In this document: positions 9,287 to 17,759 of the stretch, in pieces | Numbering within the stretch: the first letter of the stretch is position 1 | Layout of the letters: each line of letters begins with the position of its first letter | Origin: CAWBLP01 sp963789495 | GTDB lineage: Bacteria; Pseudomonadota; Alphaproteobacteria; Acetobacterales; Acetobacteraceae | Length of the DNA: 64,000 nucleotides | Direction of reading: 5' to 3' | Assembly: GCA_963789495.1 (NCBI GenBank) | Contig: CAWBLP010000005.1 | Location: forward strand, 380,533 to 444,532 | Translations under genes and position numbers: made by a program | The notes under the pieces: generated by a model | The model's database searches: none | Told to the model about the DNA's origin: nothing | What the model saw: the letters and a program-made list of their open reading frames with translations, nothing else

Positions 9287-10958
9287 CCCGCATCATCGGC
9301 GAAATCGAACTGCAGATCATGTGGAACCGCCTGCTCTCCGTGGTGGAGGAGCAGGGCGCAGACGCTGGTGCGCACCGCGTTCAGCACCTCGGCGCGCGAG
9401 GCCGGCGACATTTCCGCCGGCGTGTTCGACCTGCAAGGCCGCATGCTGGCCCAGGCCGTCACCGGCACGCCCGGCCACATCAACACCATGGCGCGCTCGG
9501 TCGGGCATTTCCTGGAGGTGTTCCCGGTCGGCGCAGATGCAGCGAAGGCGACGTCTACGTCACCAACGATCCGTGGAAGGGCACCGGCCACCTCTACGAC
9601 CTGGTGGTGGTGTCTCCCACCTTCATGGACGACACGCATCGTCGCGCTGTTCGCCTGCACCACGCATCTGGTGGATATGGGCGGCGTCGGCCAGACGCCG
9701 GAGGGACGGCAGATCTACCACGAGGGCCTGTTCATCCCGCTGCTGCGCCTGGCCCGCGCCGGCGAGATGAACGAGGACCTGCTGGCGATGATCCGCGCCA
9801 ATGTGCGCGAGCCGGTGCAGGTGATCGGCGACGTCTATGCGCTGATCGCCTGCAACGACATCGGCAGCCGCCGCCTGGTCGCCATGATGCGCGAATTCCA
9901 CCTGCCGCGACCTCGACCAGCTGGGCGAGGAAATCATCACCCGCTCCCGCCGCGGCATGGCGGAGGCGATCGGCAAGCTGCCGCAAGGCGCGTGGTCGGC
10001 GCGTCGATGCGCATCGACGGCTACGAGGCGCCGATCGACCTGGTCGCCACGCTGACCATCGGCCGCGACCGCATCGACGTGGATTTTTCCGGCTCCTCCG
10101 GCATGTCGTCCTACGCGATCAACTGCCCGCTCTGCTACACCGAGGCCTACACGACCTTCGGCGTGAACTGCGTGGTGGCGCCGCATATCCCGAACAACAC
10201 CGGCACGCTCGATGCGGTGCGCGTCACCGCGCCGGAGGGCACCATCGTCAGCGCCACCCATCCCGCCGCGGTCTATGCGCGCTCGGTGATCGGCCACATG
10301 CTGCCGGATGTGGTCTATGGCTGCCTCGACCAGGCGCTGCCCGGACCGCGTGCCGGCCGAGGGCACGTCCAACCTGTGGACGCTGAACCTGATCGCCGGC
10401 CACGGCCTGACCGGCATCGGCCGCAAGGCCGGCACGCCGTTCATGGTCAACAGCTTCCACTCCGGCGGCGCCGGCGCGCGTCCGCGCCAGGACGGGCTGT
10501 CGGCCACGCCCTTCCCCTCCGGCGTGCGCAACGTGCCGGTGGAGGCGACCGAGGCGATCACCCCGCTGGTGATCTGGCGCAAGGAGCTGCGGCAGGATTC
10601 CGGCGGCCCCGGGCGGTATCGCGGCGGGCTGGGCCAGGTGATGGAGATCGGCTCGCGCGAGGATGCGGCGTTCGGCATCTTCGCCCGGTTCGAGCGCGTG
10701 CATCACCCGGCGCGCGGCCGCAACGGCGGCGGCGCGGGCGGAGCAGGGCGGCTGTCCCTCGCCTCCGGCGCGGAGCTGCGGCCGAAAGGGCTGGCGTGGT
10801 GCCGCCCGGCGACCGGCTGGTGGTGGAAATGCCCGGCGGCGGCGGCATGGGCCCGCCCGCGACGCGCGATCCCGACAGCGGTGCGCCGCGACGTGCGGCT
10901 GGGCTACGTGTCGCGGGAGGCGGCGCAGCGCGACTACGGCATTACGGTCGAGGACTGA
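9283..10958 (+). pseudogene. hyuB: hydantoinase/oxoprolinase subunit B (HyuB-type), many +1 frameshifts
   Basis: Partner subunit of the preceding gene; the pieces read in order through the forward frames. The N-terminus is MTRIIGEIELQIMWNRLLSV, followed by FSTSAREAGDISAGVFD and GHINTMARSVGHFLE. Then come GDVYVTNDPWKGTGHLYDL, VDVDFSGSSGMSSYAINCP and, near the end, RLVVEMPGGGGMGPP. Frame changes fit single extra bases near 9358, 9532, 9637, 9908, 9985, 10343 and at least two in 10735-10880. Apart from the frameshifts no family segment seems lost. Joined to hyuA by an ATGA overlap, so the two were one unit. As read, neither subunit could be made. Confidence 0.8.
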
Positions 10959-11008
10959 CACCGGATCAGCCTGATGCGGCGTAGTGGAACAAAACAAAAT
11001 CAACCATC

Positions 11009-11050
11009 TCCTCGCCCTCCCCTTGCTGGAGGGGGAAGGGGGGAGGGGAG
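11009..11050. repeat. palindromic intergenic repeat (CCCTCCCC/GGGGAGGG type)
   Basis: A pyrimidine-rich arm (CGCCCTCCCCTTG) followed by a purine-rich arm (GGAGGGGGAAGGGG and GGGAGGGG) can fold into a hairpin. This looks like the dispersed palindromic units common between genes of GC-rich proteobacteria. It lies between hyuB and the MFS gene, and its translation forms the low-complexity PSPRPPLAGGGRGEG stretch at the 5' end of the MFS reading frame. Confidence 0.55.
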
Positions 11051-11063
11051 CGAGCAATCGCAG

Positions 11064-12353
11064 GTGAGTGGGGCAGCGCAAACCAAAGAGCAGAGCGCGC
11101 AACCTCCAACTCAGCCGGCACTTCGCACCCTCCTGGCCAACCCGAGCTTCCTTCGCCTGTGGTCGATCGGCGGCTGCGTGAACGCGATGCGCTGGTTCGA
11201 GGTCCTCGCCGCAGCCCTATTCACACTGGACATCACCGGCTCAGGCTTTGCCGTCGCGGTGGTTTCCGCCGCTCGCACCATGCCGATGCTGCTGTTCGGC
11301 GCCTTCGCCGGCGTGATGGCGGAAGCGGTCAACCGCAAGCACGTGCTGATAGCTGGTCAGTTGATCACTGCTGCAGCCTCCGCCTCCGTCGCTACGCTCG
11401 GCATCTTCGGCGTGGCGCGGCCCTGGCACGTTGCGCTGGCAGCATTGCTGGCGGGCACGGTCTGGTCTACCGAAATGGCCACCCGGCGCCGCATGGTGGG
11501 CGAGAGCGTGCCGCCGGCACTGATACCTCGCGCCCTCGCACTCGACACCACGACCAATTCACTCACACGCATGGTGGGCCCGATCGTCGCGGGCACTCTG
11601 TATCAGTTCGCCGGCCTCGCCGGAGCGTTCACCGTGTCGGCGGTATTCTACCTGGTCGCAGCCATCCTGGGCATCGGCCTCGCACATCGACAGGAACGAC
11701 GCCGGCTCGTGCTGTCTCAGGTGCCGCGCGACTTGGCGGAGGGCCTCGCCTTCGCACGCATCCATGTCGTGGTGGGCGGTGTGCTGATGGTCACGATCGC
11801 CATGAACCTGCTGGGTTTTCCCTACGCAGCGCTGATCGCGCCGATCGGCCAACTGCATTTCAGGGTCTCGCCGGTGCTGGTCGGCATGATGGCGGCATCC
11901 GAATCGTTCGGCGCCTTCCTCGGCGGGCTATGGCTGGCGCGTGGCGATCCGCCCGGCAGTGGACGGCCGCTGATGGTGGGAGGCTCGCTGCTGTTCCTGG
12001 TTTGCGTCGCGCTGATGCCACTGGCGCCGGTGTTCCTGATCGCTTGTTTCCTCCTGGTGGCCGGCGGGTTCGGCTCCGCGGCGTTTGCCAACATGCAGAC
12101 CTCGCTGATCATCACCCACGCCCCACCGCATATCCGCTCACGTCTGATGGGGCTGCTGACTGTATGCATCGGCATGGGACCGATCGGCATCCTGCTGGTC
12201 GGCGCCCTCGCCAGTATCCTGGGTCCGATGCGTGCGGTGGATGTGATCGAGCTGACCGGCTTGATCCTGGTCTCATTGGCCGGCGGGGTCTGGCGTCGGC
12301 GTGAGCAGCGCCAGCCCACGGCATCCGGGACCATGCTGCCGGAACGCGGCTGA
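11064..12353 (+). CDS. MFS transporter (MFS_3/enterobactin-exporter-like)
   Basis: About 429 residues with the 12 hydrophobic segments of a major facilitator. The start of the conserved part is PALRTLLANPSFLRLWSIGG, and the inter-domain region is EMATRRRMVGESVPPALIPR followed by ALALDTTTNSLTRMVGP, typical of the EntS-like branch. It would export a small molecule across the inner membrane with proton exchange. The open frame begins at 10974, but its first 25 or so codons come from a palindromic repeat, so I favour the GTG at 11064; the true start is uncertain because no strong ribosome site is present. It follows hyuB by about 100 bp and may be independent of it. Substrate unknown. Confidence 0.78.
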   Translation: MSGAAQTKEQSAQPPTQPALRTLLANPSFLRLWSIGGCVNAMRWFEVLAAALFTLDITGSGFAVAVVSAARTMPMLLFGAFAGVMAEAVNRKHVLIAGQLITAAASASVATLGIFGVARPWHVALAALLAGTVWSTEMATRRRMVGESVPPALIPRALALDTTTNSLTRMVGPIVAGTLYQFAGLAGAFTVSAVFYLVAAILGIGLAHRQERRRLVLSQVPRDLAEGLAFARIHVVVGGVLMVTIAMNLLGFPYAALIAPIGQLHFRVSPVLVGMMAASESFGAFLGGLWLARGDPPGSGRPLMVGGSLLFLVCVALMPLAPVFLIACFLLVAGGFGSAAFANMQTSLIITHAPPHIRSRLMGLLTVCIGMGPIGILLVGALASILGPMRAVDVIELTGLILVSLAGGVWRRREQRQPTASGTMLPERG

Positions 12354-12560
12354 CGCGTTTCCCTGGCAGGGCACCGGGCCGATCGCCGATGTGATCGCCG
12401 CCAGACGGTTCTATGTACCTGTGCCTGATCGCGCAGGCGGCGACCATGATCCGGCACTGGCCGTCTGCGTGCATGCCAAGCGTCGTAACCGGAGTAAGCT
12501 GTCCCGATGTCGAGGCCCAGGGTCCTCCGTCGGAGGAGGCCCCGCATTTGGGGGGAAACA

Positions 12561-14106
12561 ATGGATCCGATTGTGGAGACTACGAGCGGCAAGCTGCGCG
12601 GCGCGTTGATCGAGGGTGTCGCTGCCTTCAAAAGCATCCCGTATGGCGCGTCGTCTGCCGGCGCCAATCGATTCCGGCCACCGCAGCCGCCGCAGCCCTG
12701 GGCGGGGGTCCGCGATGCGCTGGACTATGCCGGCCAGTCGCCGCAGTCGCGCCTGGGGTTTCCGCAGCGCGCCGAACTGGCGGATTTTTCCGGTACAGCC
12801 GACAATACGCCGGAGACCGAGGATTGTCTGACCCTGCATGTCTGGACCCAGACACTGGATTCGGCTGCGCGCCGGCCGGTCATGGTGTGGCTGCATGGCG
12901 GCGCGTTCTCCTTTGGCTCCGCCAACAGTCTCCGATTGCAGGGCATGCGGCTTTGCAAGCGCGGCGACGTCGTGCTGGTGACGGTGAACCAGCGGCTGAA
13001 CATCTTCGGCCACCTCGATCTGTCGCAGATCGGCGGGTCGGAATATGCGCAGTCGGGCAATGCCGGCACGCTCGACATGCTCGCCGCACTGCACTGGGTG
13101 CGCGACAACATCGCCCGCGTTTGGCGGAGATCCAGGCAGGGTTACGATTTTTGGTGAGTCCGGTGGTGGCGCGAAGGTCAGCACGCTGATGGCTATGCCG
13201 GCCGCACGTGGCCTGTTTCACCGGGCCATCGTGCAGAGCGGGGCGGCGGTGCGACTGCGCACGCAGGACCGTGCGGCGAAGCTCACCGACGCGGTGCTGC
13301 ACGATCTGGGTCTGGCGCCTACTGCGCTGGCGGAACTGCGGACGATCCCGATGCGTCGGCTGCTTGCCGCGATCGCGCCGGCACAGAAAGCAATCGGGCC
13401 GTCGCTCTGGCCGTTGCTGGACCGCTACCCGTTCGGGCCGGTGGTGGATGGCACGCTGCTGCCGCATCAGCCATTCGATCCGGAGGCTACCCCGGTCTCC
13501 GCTGACATCCCGTTGATCATCGGTGACACGACGCATGAGGCGGCGTTGTTTCTGGCGAGCGACGACAAGGTATGGCACGACACGCTGACCGAGGCGGAGT
13601 TGCGGAGCCGCATCCGCACCGTCGTTGGCAACCAGACCGATCGGGTTCTGGCACTGTACAGACGACGGCTGCCGGAAGGCAGTCCGGCGGAGCAGCTGAT
13701 CAGCGCATTGACCGATGGCACGTTCCGCCTGCGCTCGCTGCTGATGGCGGAACGCAAAGCGCGCCAGGCGGCGCCGGTCTGGATGTATGCCTTCGCCTGG
13801 CAGACCCCGCTATTCGACGGTCGGCTCGGCGCGCCGCACGCGATCGATGTGCCGTTCACCTTCGATACTCTGGATTTCACCAACGCGACCGACCGCAGCG
13901 CCGGCGCGCATGCATTGGCGGCAACCATGTCCGCCACCTGGGCAGCCTTCGCGCATACGGGCATCCCGCGCCACGCGTCGCTGCCGGACTGGCCCGTGTT
14001 CACCCCACAGGTTCGGGCAACCATGGTGCTGGACACGAAATGCCGGGTGGTGCGCGATCCCGGTCGGGAATCGCGGCTGATTTGGAGCGAGCTTGCCGCC
14101 GCTTGA
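12561..14106 (+). pseudogene. type-B carboxylesterase, one +1 frameshift
   Basis: Carboxylesterase/lipase family hydrolase of about 515 codons, from ATG 12561 after GGGGGAAACA. The first frame gives DPIVETTSGKLRGALIEGV, the oxyanion segment VMVWLHGGAFSFGSAN and LDMLAALHWVRDNIAR, then fails. One extra base near 13121 (CGCGTTTGG in place of CGCTTTGG) restores FGGDPGRVTIFGESGGGAKV with the nucleophile serine in GESGG, and the frame then continues to 14106. Past the junction, the acid and histidine regions (for example DTTHEAALFLASDD) are present. It would hydrolyse ester bonds; with the frameshift the nucleophile is not translated. Upstream is the MFS gene, downstream a 162 bp AT-richer gap. Confidence 0.8.
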
Positions 14107-14268
14107 CCACGGCAGGACAGGCATATCGTTTCCGATCAGGCAATCCATGATTATCCAGTGGCTTTGGTGGGGGTCGAAATCGGATCATATCAAAGCGCTT
14201 TTCTATCTTGATCGATATGATCAGCTGATGGCCTCGGGTCACAAAATTAAGTACTGACGAGGGATGTC

Positions 14269-14805
14269 ATGGCTTTCCCCCCGCTCCGCTGGTTGTTGCC
14301 ATTGCTTGTCCTGCTCACGGCGACTCCCGAGTTCGGCCAAGCGTAGCAGACCACGCCCGCGGCCGCCGCGACAGAGGCGGTTACCCTGCCGTCCTATCTG
14401 CGGCAAAGCCGGTGTCCGAAATGGATCGACGCGAAGGCGCAGATCACATGGCCGCCGCATGACGGCTGCGTGACTACTCCTGTCGCGGAGCTCCTTGCCC
14501 CTGGTACGGTGATCGATCGCTTCGGCAGCGAGAACGGGCGGTTTTTCAGGCCGCGCGGTGAATGCTACGCCGGTCGTGCCGTGCCTTACGTTTGCAGCCG
14601 GGTGGTCTATACCGTCGATCGCGTGGTGAGGGCGTTACAGGTGCAGGCCTGTAAGGCGGCGCCGTGGTTCAACGAACCGGGTGGCGCAGTGCAGTACCAG
14701 ACGGAGGAACCTGCGGCGAAGCTGCGCGAGACCGTCTTCATCGAGGTGGCGGCGAATGACAATACGGGAAATGGCAAACCGGTTTCGCCGTGCGGGAGTC
14801 CCTGA
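14269..14805 (+). pseudogene. secreted TNT-domain toxin (NAD glycohydrolase-type) with amber codon after the signal peptide
   Basis: ATG 14269 (GAGGGATGTC upstream) opens a signal peptide, MAFPPLRWLLPLLVLLTA, then TPEFGQA. TAG at 14344-14346 follows immediately, and the same frame then stays open for 153 codons to 14805. After the stop come about 45 linker residues and a TNT (tuberculosis necrotizing toxin, DUF4237) domain: LLAPGTVIDRFGSENGRFF, VVYTVDRVV, then APWFNEPGGAVQYQ. The DRFG arginine (codon 84) and the GGxxQY glutamine (codon 142) are the positions I recall as catalytic in CpnT-type toxins. The amber is one C-to-T change from CAG and precedes another CAG. A restart at GTG 14470 would keep the domain without secretion. 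The gene downstream resembles an immunity gene. Confidence 0.72.
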
Positions 14806-15008
14806 CCACTTCTACGTGCTGGTTGGCGGGGATGGGGGCGGGCGAATGTGTCGGGCTGGAACCGACCGCCGACGGATGGTCGGCCTACTACAGTGAACAC
14901 GGCCGCAAATCGCGGCTCGATGCCTGCCCGGACGAGGATGGTGCGTGTCGTGCCATGATCGGTCGCATCAACCTGATGATGCGGCAGTCGGGATTGGCCG
15001 ATGTCTGA
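14756..15008 (+). pseudogene. probable immunity protein for the TNT toxin, +1 frameshift
   Basis: ATG 14756, with GAGGTGG about 7 bases upstream, starts inside the last 50 bases of the toxin gene. The first frame reads MTIREMANRFRRAGVPDHFY, then VLVGGDGGG. One extra G in the G-run near 14835-14843 then shifts it. In the corrected frame it continues ECVGLEPTADGWSAYYSEHG and ends at 15008, 83 residues in all. A small acidic-to-neutral protein with a GW-x-VYYSERG-type core, directly behind and overlapping a TNT-domain gene, is the arrangement of TNT immunity proteins. This is inferred from position and pattern. Starting at GTG 14790 in the second frame would give only an N-terminally altered 72-residue form. 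Confidence 0.6.
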
Positions 15009-15105
15009 CCGGCCGGCCTCGTCGCCTTCGGTGCCGATGGCATAGCCCGCAGCAGGCCGCCGAGCGGGGTTACCAGCCCTGGCGGGGCGGGCTACATCCA
15101 CTGAC

Positions 15106-17745
15106 ATGGCCGCATCGCTTCGTCGTCCCAGTGCAGAAGGTGCTTCCCCCGCCATGGCGCAATGGTTCGCCATGAAGGAGCAGCATCCCGATGCGCTGCT
15201 GTTTTTCCGCATGGGTGACTTCTACGAACTGTTCTTTGCCGACGCGGAATCCGCCGCCGCCGCACTGGACATCGCTCTCACCCAGCGCGGCGAGCATGCC
15301 GGTGCGCCGATCCCGATGTGCGGCGTGCCATTCCACGCAGCCGAGGCCTATCTCGCCCGCCTGATCCGCCGTGGTTTCCGAGTTGCAGTGGCGGAGCAGA
15401 TGGAGGATCCGAAGACCCGTACCGGCAAGGCGCCGATCCGGCGGGAGGTCGTCCGCCTGATCACACCCGGCACGATCACCGAGGAGGCGCTATTAGAAGG
15501 TGGTCGTGCCAATCTGCTGGTCGCGCTGGCACAGGACCGTGAAGCGGTGGGCGCAGCTTGGCTCGATGTCTCCACCGGCCTCTTCGAGACCGCCGCGGTA
15601 GCCGCCGGTGAACTCCCCGCATTGCTGGGCCGGCTCGAACCGGCCGAGGTCCTGGCACCCGCCACGTTGAAGCTGCTCGACTGGGAGGACAGGCGGGCGC
15701 CGGAGCCGATGCCCTCACCGCCATTGGTCGCTCGCCGCCGGTTGGCGGAAGCATTCGGCGCGGCCAGCTTGGATGCGTTCGGCAGCTTTTCCGACGGCGA
15801 GGCGGTCGCGGCGGCGCTGGCGCTGGACTATGTCCGCGCGACCCAGGCCGGGGCCTTGCCGCGGCTTGCCCGACCGGCTCCACAAGGGCAGGCCGGAGCC
15901 ATGGCTATGGACGCCGCCACGCGTGCCAGCCTGGAGATTCAGCGTGCCCGCGACGGCTCTGGCCAGCATACTCTATCAAGCGCCGTGCAGCGTACCCTCA
16001 CACCAGCCGGCGCGCGCATGTTGGGGCACTGGCTCGCCGCCCCATTGACCGATCCCGCGGCGATCGCGGCCCGGCAGGACGCCTGGTCGTGGCTCCTCGC
16101 CAATCCGGACGCAGCGTCGCGGCTGCGTGCTGCGCTGCGCGGTGCCCCGGACATCGCCCGCGCCCTTGCGCGTCTGTCCCTCAATCGTGGCACACCGCGC
16201 GACCTGGCAGCCTTGCGCGACGGGATTGCGGCAGCCGCTGTGGCCGCGCAGGCATTGGAGGGTCCCTTGCCGGCAGCCCTCGGCACCGCGCGTGCTGCAC
16301 TCATGATGGATCCGGCGCTAGGCCAGCAGCTGGCCGATGCCCTGGCCGACCCTGCGCCGCATCGGCTGGACGACGGCAATGTCATCCGCCTCGGTTTTGA
16401 CGCGGAGCTCGACGGCGAACGCGGTATGCGGGACGACAGCCGGCGGGTGCTGGCACAGCGGCAGCTTGATTACGCGCAGCGCTTCGGTGTCGCCAGCCTG
16501 AAGATCAAGCACCACGCCCAGCTCGGCTACGTCATCGAAGCGCCCGCCGTGGCGGTGGAGAAGCTGCGGGACTTTCCAGAGCTGACCCTACGGCAGGGCA
16601 TGGCGAACGGCGCGCGGTTTACCACGCCGGACCTGTCGGAGTTGGACCGGCGCATCACTGAGGCCGGCGACCGTGCCGCACGGCGTGAACGTACCATTTT
16701 CGCCCATCTGGTCGCCGGCACATTGGACCACGCCGAGGCGCTGGCCGACTGTGCCGCCGCCTTGGCTTTGCTGGATACCGCCCAGTCCGCCGCCAGGCTC
16801 GCCGAACCCGGGACATGGTGCCGCCCGCTGGTCACCGATGGCGACGATTTCCTGGTGCAGGCCGGCCGCCACCCGGTGGTGGAGGCGGCACTGGCCGGCC
16901 ATGCCAGCTTCGTGCCGAACCATTGTGACCTCTCCGCGGACCGCCGGGTGCTGTTGCTCACCGGCCCCAATATGGCAGGTAAGTCCACCTACTTGCGACA
17001 GAATGCGCTGATCGCCGTGATGGCGCAGGCGGGTCTTCCGGTTCCGGCCGAGGCGGCGACGCTCGGCGTGGTGGACCGGCTGTTCAGCCGGGTCGGTGCT
17101 GCGGATGACCTGGCGCGCGGCCGCTCCACCTTCATGGTGGAAATGACCGAGACGGCGGCCATCCTGCACCAGGCCGGCCCACGCTCCCTGGTGGTGGTGG
17201 ACGAAATTGGCCGCGGCACCGCAACCCTGGATGGACTGGCGATTGCCTGGGCGGTGTTGGAAGCGCTGCATTCGGCGATCCGCTGCCGTGCGATTTTCGC
17301 AACACATTTTCATGAACTTGCCGAACTGGCGGATCGGCTGCCACGGTTGAAACCGCACACGATGCGGGTGAAGGAGTGGAAAGGCAGCGTGGTGTTTCTG
17401 CACGAGGTGGCCGAGGGTGCGGCCGGACGATCCTGGGGCGTGCATGTGGCGGAGCTGGCCGGAGTGCCGGCGCCGGTGGTGCGACGCGCCGCTTCCTTGT
17501 TGGCGGCGCTGGAAAAGCAGGGTGGGCCACTGGCGGTTGGGGCACCGCTGGGGGCACTGCCGCTGTTCGCTGCCTCGGCGCCCGATGAGCCGTCGGAGAA
17601 CGCTGCGGGGCTTTCGGAGGAGTTGGCTCCGGTGCTCTCTGCGCTGGCCGACCTGGACCCGGACCGGATGACTCCGCGTGAGGCACTTGAAGCACTTTAT
17701 CGCTTGCGGGCGTTACTGGCTGTTTCCCCGGAAGGCGCCAGCTAG
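15106..17745 (+). CDS. mutS: DNA mismatch repair protein MutS
   Basis: 879-residue MutS, full length. The mismatch-binding domain I shows FFRMGDFYELFFADAESAA (the Phe-x-Glu motif is in this region). Domains II-III follow, including SGQHTLSSAVQRT. The C-terminal ATPase has Walker A GPNMAGKST near residue 620, the FSRVGAADDLARGRSTFMVE signature and Walker B VVVDEIGRGT near 697. The HFHELAEL switch histidines follow. It recognises mispairs and recruits MutL. No mutL is nearby. The start at 15106 has no strong ribosome site; MAQWFAMKEQ at codon 17 is an alternative. It precedes glnD by 14 bp, a pairing often seen in Alphaproteobacteria. Confidence 0.97.
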   Translation: MAASLRRPSAEGASPAMAQWFAMKEQHPDALLFFRMGDFYELFFADAESAAAALDIALTQRGEHAGAPIPMCGVPFHAAEAYLARLIRRGFRVAVAEQMEDPKTRTGKAPIRREVVRLITPGTITEEALLEGGRANLLVALAQDREAVGAAWLDVSTGLFETAAVAAGELPALLGRLEPAEVLAPATLKLLDWEDRRAPEPMPSPPLVARRRLAEAFGAASLDAFGSFSDGEAVAAALALDYVRATQAGALPRLARPAPQGQAGAMAMDAATRASLEIQRARDGSGQHTLSSAVQRTLTPAGARMLGHWLAAPLTDPAAIAARQDAWSWLLANPDAASRLRAALRGAPDIARALARLSLNRGTPRDLAALRDGIAAAAVAAQALEGPLPAALGTARAALMMDPALGQQLADALADPAPHRLDDGNVIRLGFDAELDGERGMRDDSRRVLAQRQLDYAQRFGVASLKIKHHAQLGYVIEAPAVAVEKLRDFPELTLRQGMANGARFTTPDLSELDRRITEAGDRAARRERTIFAHLVAGTLDHAEALADCAAALALLDTAQSAARLAEPGTWCRPLVTDGDDFLVQAGRHPVVEAALAGHASFVPNHCDLSADRRVLLLTGPNMAGKSTYLRQNALIAVMAQAGLPVPAEAATLGVVDRLFSRVGAADDLARGRSTFMVEMTETAAILHQAGPRSLVVVDEIGRGTATLDGLAIAWAVLEALHSAIRCRAIFATHFHELAELADRLPRLKPHTMRVKEWKGSVVFLHEVAEGAAGRSWGVHVAELAGVPAPVVRRAASLLAALEKQGGPLAVGAPLGALPLFAASAPDEPSENAAGLSEELAPVLSALADLDPDRMTPREALEALYRLRALLAVSPEGAS

Positions 17746-17759
17746 TACCATCACCGGCA

